From Iris pallida (taxonomy: Eukaryota; Streptophyta; Magnoliopsida; Asparagales; Iridaceae), in assembly GCA_029216955.1 (NCBI GenBank), contig JANAVB010033216.1, positions 7,805,492 through 7,869,491 on the forward strand: 64,000 nt of DNA, written 5' to 3'. This document shows positions 1 through 10,705 of this stretch, in pieces (position 1 is the first letter of the stretch; each line of letters opens with the position of its first letter). The notes under the pieces were generated by a model that was not told where the DNA came from, did no database searches, and worked only from the letters and a program-made list of their open reading frames with translations. The position numbers and the translations under genes are program-made.

Positions 1-292
1 AATTGTCGTTCTTACCTCGTTCGTGAACAACATCACCTGCGAATTCTCGTAGACCTCGCAGCAGGTTGTATACCATCGCGGGGAGTAGAGCCAAGGGATG
101 GCCAAAAACCAACTTCACAGCTGGCAGGATAAGGTTCCGGGTCACCCTCTCCAGAGAACCTGACCCGCCTGAAAAGACGTGATCCCGGAGCCAGATCATC
201 AGATAAGCATCCAACACTGCTTTGGACGACATCTGATGGGTGAGGTGCCAGAAACAGCTATAGGAGCGCTCGTCCGATTCCCGATCCGCATT
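1..292 (-). pseudogene. PMD-like protein, distal coding segment (runs off the window)
   Basis: Read on the minus strand, 292 to 1 is open throughout and stays in the reading frame of the PMD-like ORF that stops at 3977, once solo LTR S1 and one copy of its GCATT duplication are removed. The residues are hydrophobic and tryptophan-rich (FWHLTHQMSS, AYLMIWLRDHVF, LPAMVYNLLRGLREF), fitting the C-terminal half of a plant mobile domain-like fold. It is the downstream half of one gene split by an LTR. No stop codon is seen before the window edge, so its end is unknown. Function is not established beyond the family resemblance. Confidence 0.6.
288..292. repeat. Target-site duplication GCATT, left copy (S1)
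   Basis: GCATT abuts the TG start of S1 and is repeated exactly at 3977-3981 after its CA end. Five bases is the usual duplication length for LTR elements. Confidence 0.9.
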
Positions 293-3200
293 TGTAGCAC
301 CCAGTTTTCTAAATGAGGATAATTTTGAAATTTCATATTTATAATTATTTTAATAATGATATTTAATTCATTATATGATTTTTGGTGATTTTAAATTATT
401 TTAAAATTATTTAAACCAATGACTTGTGGTTTTGACATTTTGCTAGTGAAACCCTATAGACTGTTTGATCTAGAGCCTAACCATGTGATTATGATATTTT
501 AATGTCATTTTTGGCCTAAAGATATTTTTGCATTTGACCTCTTTGAATTATTTTGATATTATTTTATTATTTATGATATTGTTTTGGGGTTATTTGAGTC
601 GGGTTCGAATTTCAACTCAATCCGACTTGAAACGAGGACCCGGGGGTAGTTTGACTCTAGTGGGACCCACACACTAGTTAGGCATGTCCCACATGATATT
701 AATTTTAGTCCACATGATAGAAATATTTTAGTTAGAGGTTAGACTAATTATTATGGATAAGGTTAGTGTGATTAGAGACTTTAGAATGACTAATTTAGCC
801 CCAACAAATTAGCCCTTTCCTAATACTCATAGAATAGGTTAGTGGAGGCATTTTGGACCTTACCATAATAGGACAAATAGCACCATATGGCCAACCACTT
901 TGGGAGAGGATAGGCTCAAGTTCATTTCATTATTCTCATCCACACTCTCTCTCTTGCTCTTCCCCAAATTCCTAGAGAGCAATCCCTAGCAATTTCTCCA
1001 CCAAATCCTTCCATTTCGCCACCAAATCTTCTTCTTTCCTTCTCCATTCTAGCCAAGAAGAAAGCTACCCAAGTTTGGGAGGATTCGGAGCTCGTTCGTG
1101 TCCTTTTGAAATCTCTACGTGTCGGTGTCGCTCCGGGAAGGCTTTTCTTCGATTCAATCTACCGAGAGGTATAAATCCCTTCTCCTTTTCATTTTCTCAT
1201 GCATATAGGTCTATTTTGAACCCATAGGAATGATCCCCATGGTTGTATCTCCATTTGTGTCCATTTCGTGTCCATTTGGAGGTCATAGGAGTGTCCTTTG
1301 TGTTGTGGTTGCGTCCATGTGGGAAAATCCCAAATTTGGACACACTATGTGTTGTTGTTATGTATGAATGAATTATTACATGTTTAATCTCATATTTTTG
1401 TATTGGAGATGTGTTCTATAGTGTCTCATATATATATATATTAGTGTAGAGAGTGAGTTCTTGATATATTATGTTATATACTTGTGTTCTTTTGTCTCAA
1501 ACTACTAAAAGCCGTCATGATTTTTATCCACATTTTTAATTTCAGCCCAAACTTAGAAATGTCATAACTTCTAGCTCAAAGCTCGGTTTAATCTCCCGTT
1601 CTTTTTAAAAGAAGAGTATTGAAGTTAGATTTCCAAAAATATGTATTAATAGGCCTAATTCTTTCTGTAACTTTTTGGAGAAGTATTTGAGTGTCAGCTG
1701 TACGAAAGACAAACGCGTTATCGGTATTTTCGCGATTCCGGAAGTTTCCGAAAACGAAAACGCGATCCGTTTGAAGTTTCGGAAAGCTAACACATAGATC
1801 TATAACATAATTTAATCCTAGATTTTAATTCATGCTAAGATGGTATAGTATTGATTATTAGTAGGAGTTACTATTCGGCATATGCATTTTGTGCACCCTT
1901 CTGTGTAATATAATGTTCTATTTGATTTTGACCCATGTTAATGTATATACATTATGTAATTAAATAGAGAATGCAAGCATGAGTAAATGGTTAAATAAAT
2001 GATGTATGAGGTGTAAGTATCCTATCTAATATAAACATGTATAAGTATGGCTTGTAATGAATATGTAGGTTCCATAGTATGTAATGTATGGTGCATATAG
2101 TAGTGCAAGAGAATAAACAAATAATGAATGAATGCAAGCATGAATATAATGTAATAATAGATGTAATGTATGCAATATACTAGTTAATGAGATGTAATGT
2201 TCTATGTTAACACAAATCCTATATTACCTTATGTACCCCTTACACTATGTTGACACTATCACACTTGACACTTTGTTCACTTACACTTTGACACTCTTGA
2301 TATGTATACACTATGTATGCCCATTTAACCCTCACTTGCCCCTTTGCCATGTTCACATACACACACATAGCCTCTTAAATAAGTATTTATGAATATAGTT
2401 AACTTAGCTATGTATGTATATTATATATATGTTAGCATATTGTGTTGTAATATATAAGTTTATATAACCATTTGAAATGCCATGATTATAGACCTAATGT
2501 TGAATACCAACATATGCATGTGTATATATGTGTAGACATATATAGCTTAAAGTAATAGATTACCTAGTGTATATCCAATGTGAATTCTTGCCTATTTGAG
2601 TATTGAATAATTGCATGCTATAGAGTTGGGTGTATGTTGGCTTGTATAGCCTTGTATTGATGTGTGCTTGCTAGGATAGTCTTGGTTAGGCCTAGTAAGA
2701 CTTGCTGGGTTAGGACATGACCTAGTTTGACCTAGTTTGACTAGTGCAGTTGACCAGAGTTGACCAAGGGTTGACTTTGGCCTAGTTTGACCTAGATTCA
2801 TGTATAATGCATTGTAGTGCTTTATATTACCCTTCTGGACATGTTATGACTTGTGCTGTTTTAATTAGGAGCCAGACACCTCTCCTCGGATAATATCTTT
2901 ACCTTGGACATTCAGATATCAGGCGAGTACATTCTCTGATCATTTCATATCCTGCTTAGAATTATTTTCCTGCTTTAAATTACGTTACTTGATACTGTTA
3001 TGTTGGTCACACGGATTGGTACTATATGGATCTTTTCATGAGATGTTATCTCCCTCGGGAGCATCGGATACTGCATGTTTTGTGCGTTTCACGAATCATC
3101 ACGTATCTCTATGCTTCCTCTGATTCACGAATCGCTTGTGACACATGTACTCTCATGTTCACAGAGCCATCATGAATCACCTTCATGTATCACTCATTTT

Positions 3201-3976
3201 ATGAGCCATGTGAAGTTTCACGAATCTTAACATAACTTGAACAGATCCTTGTGTATTGATTGGGGATAGGGGAGTAGAAATAGACATGTGAATATTATCC
3301 AAGTAGCTGTAGTCATGAATCACTCTCTTAGCTGTAGTCATGAATCTCCTATGCCATTCACATGTTTATATTTTATTCTGACTCACTAGTCACTGTTAGT
3401 TCTCTATGTATAGTAGATATTTCTATTACAGTTCTCTTTCTCTGTTTACATACTGTATTTCCTTCAGATCCTGTATCTTACTTTACTGCATGATTATATT
3501 TTCTAACCTGCTATGATCTGTTGATATGTACTGTGCTCGCTCCAGTCCTGACTGGAACTGTTGATAAATTTTACAGATAGCCTGGAAGTTGCCTGCTAGC
3601 CTAGAGGAGACAGTAGAGGTTGCATAGATAGCTAGGGTTTTTGCTTATAGTTTATTTTCAGTCATCTTGAGTTGTATTTATGGATTACTGTATTTGAGTT
3701 TTGAGATGTATTCTGAGTTTGTATCTTAGACACTTAGACTTCTATCTGTTGTATCTCTTTTCAATTTCATGTTTTATCTATCTTCCTTTATGCTCTACCT
3801 TAGATGTGATTGAGTTTAAATTCTGCTATGTTACCCCCATTCGGGAAGTATAAACTGTTTAGTCTTATACTGTTAGATGCATTGAGACCTAGGACAGTGT
3901 TCTACCGCCGATACTGCGGCGTAGGCTGGGCGTTGTTACGTTCTCGTGCCCTAACTCTAGGGTGCGGGTCGTGACA
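293..3976 (+). mobile_element. S1: solo LTR of a Ty3/gypsy element, 3.68 kb
   Basis: Starts TGTAGCACCC and ends GGGTCGTGACA. It is flanked by a perfect 5-bp duplication, GCATT at 288-292 and 3977-3981. No internal region or second LTR is present, so this is a solo LTR left by LTR-LTR recombination. Its start is clearly similar to the reverse complement of S2 at 37560, and its last 85 bp (hairpin-like CCGCCGATACTGCGGCG at 3906-3922) recur at the LTR ends of S2, Y and Z. It is non-coding and AT-rich. It contains a TTGAC-rich block near 2690-2800 and clustered ATCACGAATC-like words at 3090-3240. Confidence 0.9.
2690..2800 (+). promoter_or_regulatory. TTGAC (W-box-like) cluster in S1
   Basis: About six TTGAC(C/T) words lie within roughly 100 bp (GTTTGACC, GTTGACCAG, GTTGACTTTGG). 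Known: WRKY factors bind TTGAC(C/T). The same block type occurs in the LTRs of Z, Y and S2, so it looks like a conserved LTR module. Regulation by WRKY proteins is inference. Confidence 0.45.
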
Positions 3977-3981
3977 GCATT
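3977..3981. repeat. Target-site duplication GCATT, right copy (S1)
   Basis: Matches 288-292. It lies within the PMD-like reading frame, showing that S1 landed in an existing coding region. Confidence 0.9.
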
Positions 3982-5148
3982 TTCCTGGGGACTCTTCTCA
4001 TTAAGTCTGCTCATTTCAGATAGCACCTTAGTACTGGAAACAGCTGGCGGGGTCGTGAACTGATAGGGATCCTCCTTGTCTTGCTCAAAGACGTAATCCC
4101 TCCAAGCAGTTACGTGGGGCTGCGCCCCACCCTTGTCTTTCTTCTGTATGTAATAGTGGTGACTCGCCACTTCTTTAAAGACAGCCATCATCTCTTCTTC
4201 TTTGTCCCCCAGGACTTGGAATTCCTCGTTGGTCGGGAAGTACTCCTCATAGGGTTCTGATCCCCAAGGAATCCTTGACACCTCATACATTTCATGAAGT
4301 GCAAGTCCTAGTTCTCCCACCGGAGTGAAGAAGGTCCCAGTCTGGGTATTAAACATCTCCAGGAGCGTAAGGAACATATGCTTGTTGATATCAACGCCCG
4401 CCTGGGTAGCATGGATGGCGGCAGTCAGCCCAATCTCCCTGAGCTCGGTTCGAAGCTTTGTCAGAACCCAGAGTATCAACTTGTCCCACTTGGATACATA
4501 GTAACACCAACCCTCTACTCGAAATTCACCTTTCGGGTACGATCGCTTTGATGACAGCATACGATTCTCGAAAGTCGAAGCACCGAAGGCAAAATTGTCG
4601 GCAGGGACGTCGCTATAAATACTCCCAGGACGCAGGGTTCGCCAGGTGAAAGAAGGCCCAGCCCGCGTGGCGACCAAAATATCCCTTTGGTTTGAGGAAG
4701 CATCAATCCTGATGGTGCCCGCCACCGCTCTCCCCTGAGATGGGGTTAACTCCCATGACATCCGCCTCTTAGAAGCAAGACGGCAGAAAGCCGTCAAAGG
4801 CCAGTGACGCTCGAGCTGCTTCATAAACATGTGCAACCCTTTGACTGAGAAGAACCAATCTTCCTTGATCCTCAACACCTTCACTTCAGTAGAAGTGAGG
4901 TGATCCCCGAACAGGAACTCAGGCTTCAGAAAAGTCTCATTACCAGAAACGGCAGATTGCAAGCTGCCACGGTCCATTATTCGCTGGAGAAACGTATACT
5001 ATTGCTCCTTGATTTGGGTCATTCTCTCGGGAGACTGATCCAGCATAATGGCAACTTGGGCATAATTTATTACCTTCTCGTTATAATCAACTCCCATCTG
5101 ACAGAGAGCAGCGTCCAGCAGTGCTTCGTTCAAAAGCGGGACGGTCAT
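3977..5148 (-). pseudogene. Plant mobile domain (PMD)-like protein, proximal coding segment, split by S1
   Basis: Minus-strand frame open from ATG 5148 to the S1 insertion at 3977, with one in-frame TAG at 5001-4999 that sits where a CAG would fit. A later ATG at 4977 opens an uninterrupted stretch. Around the middle it reads FFTPVGELGLALHEMYEVS and then PWGSEPYEEYFPT, a pattern I associate with the plant mobile domain (aminotransferase-like) group: an FTPVGE strand, a helix, then PYEEY. Known: PMD proteins occur both as host genes and as passengers of plant transposons, including antisense ORFs of Tat-lineage LTR elements. Inferred: this is such a passenger of T1. Its 3' half is 1-292. The bases at the end of this open frame beyond 3976 are S1 sequence, not original protein. 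Confidence 0.65.
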
Positions 5149-5287
5149 CGAAACTGGCGGTCAGGGAAAGATGATAAAAACTCAGATATGTTAAAGAAAT
5201 ATATATCTGAGCCGAGTTCTCATCAGAAGTGCACACACTGAACCCAAGCACAAGTGAATCTGAAAGGAAGCCTCAGCACATCATCAA

Positions 5288-5645
5288 GACTCGAGGTCCA
5301 TGTACGTCAGCAAAGAAGCCTCGGCGCATCATCAAGACTCGAAGTCCATGCCCGTAGGCAAGAAGCTTCAGCGCATCATTAGGACTCGAGGTCCATGCGT
5401 GTCAGTAAAGAATCTTCGGCGCATCATCAAGAATCGATATCCATACGCGTCAGCAAAGAGGCTTCAGCGCATTAACAGGACTCGAGGTCCATGTGCGTCA
5501 GCAAAGAGGCTTCAGCGCATCATCAGGACTCGAGGTCCATGTGCATCAGCAAAGAGGCTTCGGTGCATCATCAGGACTCGGAGTCCATGCGCGTCGACAA
5601 GAAGCTTCAGTACATCATCAGGACTCGAGGTCCATGCGCGTCAAC
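5288..5645. repeat. 48-bp tandem repeat array, about 7.5 units
   Basis: Degenerate 48-bp units each contain a GACTCGAGGTCCATG word and a GCGCATCATCAGG word. The period is an exact multiple of three, so open frames with 16-residue repeats appear on the plus strand; I read these as by-products, not a gene. The array lies between the PMD coding frame and a possible upstream exon and TATA box, so it could be intronic or leader sequence of that gene. Confidence 0.8.
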
Positions 5646-5676
5646 GTATGTGAGTTCCAAAATGAGTTTTTGTTCC

Positions 5677-5835
5677 TCAAAATACAAAAGGTACGACAAG
5701 GATGACAAACCCACCAATTACCGTCGGCCGAACGTCGACGGGCGTCCTGAGAACAGCATCCACATCGGCCTCTGCAGGATCTTTTCCTTTGCTTCGTCCT
5801 CGGCCAGCACCACCGCGAGGAGTCTTGGGAGCCAT
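5677..5835 (-). CDS. Short basic leader ORF, possible first exon of the PMD gene
   Basis: Minus-strand ATG at 5835, about 95 bp downstream of a TATA box at 5937-5931 and a GA-rich leader. It encodes about 52 residues starting MAPKTPRGGAGRGRSKGK, a small basic Gly/Arg/Lys-rich N-terminus. A GT donor-like site after codon 38 (5721/5720) could end a first exon, with the PMD frame beginning near 5148. However, the simplest acceptor, at 5154, puts a stop in phase 0, so the splice model is unproven. The opening resembles nuclear proteins with a basic N-terminus. This is a candidate only. Confidence 0.35.
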   Translation of the reverse strand: MAPKTPRGGAGRGRSKGKDPAEADVDAVLRTPVDVRPTVIGGFVILVVPFVF

Positions 5836-5930
5836 TTCAAAAAAAGAAGTTAGGGTTTTGGGAAGAAGGACTCTAAAGAAGAAGAAAGCAAAGAGAGGAA
5901 GAACTCTCTCTCTCTCTCCATCAGACGTCT

Positions 5931-5937
5931 ATTTATA
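5931..5937 (-). promoter_or_regulatory. TATA box for the antisense PMD transcript
   Basis: CTATAAATAG-type TATA box on the minus strand. It is followed by a GA/CT-rich leader, a CCAAAACCCTAA stretch and the ATG at 5835. Position and order fit a plant core promoter driving the PMD gene antisense to T1. Confidence 0.5.
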
Positions 5938-7080
5938 GGCCTGGTCGCACGTGTGAACCGATGAAGGATAACGTCAGCCGCCGCCTGGGATTCTACGAAA
6001 TGATAACTGCAAATAATCCAAAAAGATCATCATTAAATCTATTTTATTTCGAAGCGTTATCATTTGCATTTAACACTGAAGAGGAGCATGTGCCTCATCA
6101 CAGATGCGCGGAGCAATCATGCGTCCCGAACAGTCATGTGCCCCATTGAAGTCACTACCATGCTTCTTATTCAAAGTATTCCAAAACTTGACAAAAGGTT
6201 TTGAAAACATTGAATGGGGTCTTGTAGAAGAATGGAATTTCAGGCGCATCTATAAGCCAAAATTCCTATGCGCTTAACATTACATGCGCCAGGGAGCTCT
6301 AACGAAGTACTTGGTACAGCAAAGAACAGCAAAAGCATAGACATCAAAAGGATTTTTATTTCATATAAAAGTCTATTACATGTCTAAAAAAGGCTTTTCA
6401 AAGGAGAATTTCTATAAAAAAAGAAAGATCCTAAGACTACAGCCAGGCGCAGCAAACTGCCATGCGCCTCCTGCCCGGCGCATCATCAGTCCGACGCATC
6501 ATCAGTCAGGCGTATCTATTTCAGCATCTCAGTCAGGCGAATCTATTTTAGCGTCTCAGTTATGTGCATCATGAAGTCTCAGCATATGCGCTCTAATTCG
6601 ACCCGATCAAGTATAATAAAGCATTTATTGAGCAGAACAAGGATGGGCGATCAACCCCACTCTAGCTGGAGGAAGAGCTCTCCAAAGCCCAAGGAAGAGG
6701 AGAGCACCGCAATTCCGATCTGCAGCTAAAGGAGCAGCTTTCAACACAACCAAAGTGGGCAGCACCCCACTCTAGCAGGAGGAAGAGCTCTCCAAAACCC
6801 AAGGAAGATGGAAGCACCACAATTCCGATCTACGGCTCTTTCAGCATAACGGAGACATGGCTCGAGCATTCCGATCTTTGGATGCAACAGGCACCTTCCG
6901 TCTGCCTCAGAAGCCCTCGATTTAGACTTTTGGATGTAACAATCACCTTCAAGTACATGAATGAAGATAATTCGTCGCATCTTCACCCTCAGGAGTATCT
7001 TGTCAACAAAATGTGCTCGAGCAAATAAGTTTATTCGGGAAGACGTGAGAGAACGAGAAGCAAACTCTCTCATTGCTGCT
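5938..7080. other. T1 non-coding spacer rich in ATGCG words; includes a local duplication
   Basis: No credible gene. Words such as ATGCGCC, GGCGCATC and GCGTATC recur many times. A roughly 70-bp segment containing CCACTCTAGC and GGAAGAGCTCTCC is duplicated at about 6655-6725 and 6766-6836. The 3' LTR of T1 probably begins somewhere in this stretch or shortly after, but I could not find its TG start. Confidence 0.5.
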
Positions 7081-7087
7081 ATTTATA
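7081..7087 (-). promoter_or_regulatory. Second minus-strand TATA box in T1
   Basis: Same CCTATAAATAG layout as at 5937, again followed by a GA-rich leader. A 110-residue open frame starts 8 bp downstream (7073 to 6741) but matches no family I know. It may be a duplicated promoter module. Confidence 0.35.
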
Positions 7088-8352
7088 GGCCGGGCAAATC
7101 AAACCCATGTGCCAAGTGGCGGGCTCTCCGAATCCCGTGCAATGAATTTACATTTATGGTGATGAACCTGACGTTTCGAATTTTGCCAAGTCAAAATGGC
7201 TATTTAATGTACTTAAAGAACTCAAAAGTCGGACCAATAAAGACGCATCATACAAACGGATACGCCGGTCAGACACCGCACATCATACAGATGCGCCCAT
7301 CAGCTCCAAGCGCCTCATAAGGATGCGCCCCAGGCGTCCCCATACGCCTAGTGGAACGCAGATCAATACGCCCCCTCAAAAGCCTATCACCCGTCAAAGA
7401 ACATTAAATGCTGAAGTCTGACAAGACAGCAACCATGCCTCGATGACAGAGAAGCAACAGCTTTTACAAAAAATGAAGCGTCGCTGACGTCAGCATCATC
7501 ATTAATCTCTTCTGGCGGTTACAAGCCACGTGGCCGCCCAGCCATTCGCATGCGCCTCCGCAGCCATGCGTCCAAACCTCTGCATACGCTTCAAGAGCCA
7601 TGCGCCTCTGACCTTCCTCTGATCCCTAAACACAGAGGTCAAGTCGCTACTAAAGCCTCGCATGCGCCTCAAAATCCATGCGCCCAGATTTGTTCGTAAC
7701 TCCTGAAGGTTGCGAGCCAAAGTCTTCTCATGGCCCAATCCCAGGCACATCCTATCAGATTACCCTCCACCAAATCCAAAATCTTTGAACTACGGACACG
7801 CGCCACGTGTCCTTTGACTCAATTCAGCCTATGAAGGGGTACTAATCACCAAAGATCTCAGCAACAGAAAGATCCTCTCCCCTGCTACGTGCCATCCCAC
7901 AAAAGCAGCATGAAGGATTCAACCCACAAATGATGGTGTATCATCCATGTGCCTTCCACAGCTTCAACCACGTAATGTCCCCATGTACAGGCGCATCCTA
8001 CATATGCGCACATGAGCAGCCAGCCTGCCAGCTATAAATAGAGGGATCATTTCCTTCTTCCATACACACAGAACGGACAGAGACCTACATACATACATAG
8101 AGAGAGAGACAGAGACAGCCACTCAACGTCTTCTTCCTCTCCACAAGCTCCAGCACCCAGAGCAACTCAGACCTTCAAAGAACCGAGAACCGTCGTCAGA
8201 TCGTCAACGGAGTCAATGCTTTACCACTCGCTCCATCGACACAGGGACCCAGATAAATAAAAATGTACTGCTAGGACTACATATAAGTCCTACATTGTAA
8301 CACTATTCTGTTTGTAATTGAAATTATAATCAAAAGATTTTAATGGCAAACA
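7088..8352 (+). mobile_element. T1 3' LTR, right-hand part
   Basis: Non-coding. Contains dense ATGCGCC/GCGCATC words (7250-7370, 7530-7690, 7980-8020), a TATA box at 8033-8039, a GA-repeat leader at 8098-8117 and a 3' terminus AATGGCAAACA at 8352. The terminus matches the end of the T2 LTR at 24337-24347. The left edge is arbitrary; the LTR may start within or before it. Confidence 0.55.
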
Positions 8353-8671
8353 CTTACAGGTTAAAACTTGATTAAACTCCGTCTTGTCAATTGCACAAAA
8401 CAGTATGTTGATGGCACGTGTATCTAGACTAGCCTTTGCTTTTTTCTGCCTTTGTATATTTATCATGAGGTGTGTCTGTAAGTACGCCATCGACTACTGT
8501 AGGTGCCGGTTTCTTATAACCATCAATAACTATAGACCAAAGATCAAAGTCAAGAGACTTTAAGAAGAATGTCATTCGTGTTTTTCCAATAAGTATAGTT
8601 TGTTCCATCAAATAGTGGGGGTTATTTGTGGATTGCCCTTCACCGTTGAATATTGATTTTACGGCTGTCAT
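8353..8671 (-). pseudogene. Ty1/copia gag, N-terminal remnant (C1)
   Basis: Minus-strand ATG at 8671. The protein reads like the start of copia gag: a KTRMTFFLKSLDFDLWSIV segment equivalent to the conserved WKxRM...LW block, then an ILFCAIDKTEFNQV segment. The two segments are in different frames, so there is at least one frameshift near 8430-8490. The sequence ends abruptly at the T1 LTR edge (8352), showing T1 inserted into this gag. The PBS and LTR of the same element lie directly upstream. Role in an intact element: capsid protein. Confidence 0.75.
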
Positions 8672-8709
8672 ATATACTCTCTGAGGTTGTTATATTAGAA
8701 TATAATCCA

Positions 8710-8720
8710 CTCTGATACCA
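8710..8720 (-). promoter_or_regulatory. C1 primer-binding site, initiator tRNA-Met type
   Basis: TGGTATCAGAG on the minus strand, two bases inside the LTR edge at 8723. This is the classic plant PBS complementary to the 3' end of initiator tRNA-Met. Confidence 0.85.
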
Positions 8721-8722
8721 AT

Positions 8723-9819
8723 TGTAGGACCGTTGAGCACCTCTAAGGGAGGGATGAATAGAGTGAGTGCGAAGGCAGCGAAAAATAATCATCAATTAAA
8801 AATTTAAAAGCAGATAATTATGGCAGTGAATAAAAAGACAGTAAATAAATATAGCAAGAGATCAGAGAATCAAACCCAGTGGACACCACGATATATACTG
8901 GTTTACCTCTTGGAGGACTAATCCAGTCGCAGGTACTCTTACCTGCTGTTAATCTACTATTCACAAGCTAATTGAGAGCTTGCAGTCTCTTTACAACACC
9001 GTGCTTGGTGACAAGTGCACGACCGACTTCACAACATCGTGCTTGGTGACGAAAGCACGACCAGCTCTTAGAACAGAGATGATTTCTGAACTTGAATGAC
9101 CTCTTTACAACTCTGAGAACCAAAGAACTCTAAATCAAATCGATATTACTGGCTTTGGCTAAGAGATGTATATGTGGAGTATGAAAGCTTTTTAGAACAC
9201 TGAAAAAACACTTTAGGAATAGATAAAGAGAAGAAATGATGAGTGATTTGAAAATAAAATTTCTCTTCTATTTATAGGTGTTTTTGAGAAACGAACTCGG
9301 ACGGAGTTCGGGCAGAGTTCGGATGCTAGAATTTCTCATACGAACATTGGATAAAGATTTGGTAGGAACTGAGTTTCAAATAACCTGGACCGAACTCGGG
9401 CCGAACTCGGTCAGAGTTCTGTCAGAGTTCTGCTTGGTCAGAACAGTAAGGAATTAACCAAATTTGCATAGGTTTTGGGCTTTTTAGAATTGTGGACTTT
9501 TGGGATAAGTAAGTAGGCTTATTTTTGTTTGTGGACTGTGAATAACCTAAGCCAGTAATACTCAGTCGATTTTACAATTTGTATTCTAGACTCAATAAAG
9601 GATCAAATACATAATAAACTGTAAAATAACTCAGACTGTTTCCAGTGCATAAAAGCTTCGGAATGATGATTTATATGCTTGCGGATGTTGTAGTATGCTC
9701 TTTGATATTGATTTCACTTGACCTGAAATATTAGCAACAGTTTGTATATTTTGTGTATTGACTTAAGTCGTTTGTTGATTTATCAAAATTGGGTGTGACC
9801 ATGAGGAAATGGGCCAACA
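8723..9819 (-). mobile_element. C1: Ty1/copia 5' LTR, 1.1 kb
   Basis: On the plus strand the LTR runs from TGTAGGACCG to GGCCAACA, TG...CA on both strands. The PBS and gag lie to the left, so the element is on the minus strand and this is its 5' LTR. A TATA box (TATAAATAG) lies at 9276-9268. Non-coding. The five bases CACTT after the edge (9820-9824) should be the target duplication; the other copy is beyond T1 and outside the window. C1 sits in a DUF4283 remnant. Confidence 0.85.
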
Positions 9820-10117
9820 CACTTCACCCGATAGGACTTCATATTCGAGTCGAGTTGGTAATTCCTTCCCCGCATTAATCTCTACGAAGACTCTGATATA
9901 TACCATCATAGCCCTATCGTTGGTCGTATCATCAGGCTTTATTGGCTAGCATATCATGCTAGCAAGTTTCATCATCATCTCCGTGCTCCAATAGATGAGT
10001 GGTAGTTCTAGGAAACTTATCCATACTGTTGTCGACCGTAGCACTTCTCGTTCGGATCTTATTTCAGGCGTCCATGCCTTCATAATAATCAGTCTGCCGC
10101 CGAATGTCCAGGGCCCG
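9820..10117 (-). pseudogene. DUF4283-type (LINE ORF1-like) remnant
   Basis: Minus-strand translation over the whole interval gives a DUF4283-like domain: GPWTFGGRLIIMKAWTPE, then VWISFLELPLIYW, then a segment corresponding to the usual ARVCVEV-type strand (MVYIRVFVEI). One TAG interrupts it about halfway. Known: this domain is the ORF1/gag-like core of many plant L1-type elements and related zinc-knuckle proteins. It is cut on the left by C1 (9819) and on the right by X (10118), so it is the oldest identifiable layer here. It is too short to place in a subfamily. Confidence 0.7.
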
Positions 10118-10338
10118 TGTCACGACCCGCTCCCACATTCCAGAACGCGAGTGCGTGAATAAGCCAACTACGTATTAAGCAGACTCCAGTCCGACTCGAA
10201 TACGTATAAGCTGTCTAGACTATTTTAATATATCTAATCATGGCAAGAAAAATCTATATCTCAATCCACAAGAATCATATAAAACAAGAATGAACAATTA
10301 TGGGTCATGATCTGCAGCCCACTAGCATATATGTTCAA

Positions 10339-10640
10339 TTAGACTCCAAAAAATCACATGAGTCTGTAAACTAGGCTAACAAGCATAGTATATCATGATA
10401 AGGAATAAAGCACGAGAGGATAACAAAGTAATATCACTAACAAATATCTGAATCCTGCAGAAGTAATCAACTTCTATCAGGATCAACTAACTAACTCCAA
10501 GAAATAACATGAGTCTATAAACTAGGCTAACAAGCAGAGTATATCATGATAAGGAATAAAGCACGAGAGGATAACAAAGTAATATCACTAACAATATCTG
10601 AATCCTGCAGAAGTAATCAACTTCCATCAAGAATAAAACA
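10339..10640. repeat. Direct duplication of about 150 bp within the X 3' LTR
   Basis: The stretch with GTCTATAAACTAGGCTAAC, GCACGAGAGGATAACAAAG and CTGCAGAAGTAATCAACTT occurs twice in succession, from about 10345 and from about 10497. The other LTR (21280-21420) has it once, so the duplication post-dates X. Confidence 0.75.
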
Positions 10641-10705
10641 TGCCTACTAATATAACAATAAATAACATGTATGGAGTACAAGAGTCAAATAAAATCCTAT
10701 AGACT

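Larger units (their letters stand above)
1..8352 (+). mobile_element. T1: 3' part of a Tat/Ogre-like Ty3/gypsy element (left end outside window)
   Basis: Seen: the right edge is an LTR-type end (TATA at 8033-8039, terminal AATGGCAAACA at 8352) matching the end of the T2 LTR at 24347. No PBS follows, so this is a 3' or solo LTR. To its left, on the opposite strand, lies a plant-mobile-domain gene. Known: Tat-lineage elements often carry an extra antisense ORF between pol and the 3' LTR. Inferred: T1 is such an element with gag-pol left of the window. The five bases after the edge, CTTAC (8353-8357), are the expected target duplication; the partner copy is not in view. T1 lies inside the gag of copia element C1. 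The left boundary of the LTR is not resolved. Confidence 0.6.

Noticed and set aside
5288..5645. CRISPR-like array
   Set aside because: The units are contiguous degenerate 48-bp repeats with no unique spacers, and the genome is a plant's.
5300..5853. Plus-strand open frames over the 48-bp array (16-residue repeats such as RTRGPCASAKRLQRII)
   Set aside because: The repeat period is a multiple of three, so frames stay open by chance. Three overlapping frames are open and none has a recognisable domain.
6741..7073. 110-residue minus-strand ORF after the second TATA box in T1
   Set aside because: It overlaps the locally duplicated GGAAGAGCTCTCC segments and has no recognisable domain, so I report only the TATA box.
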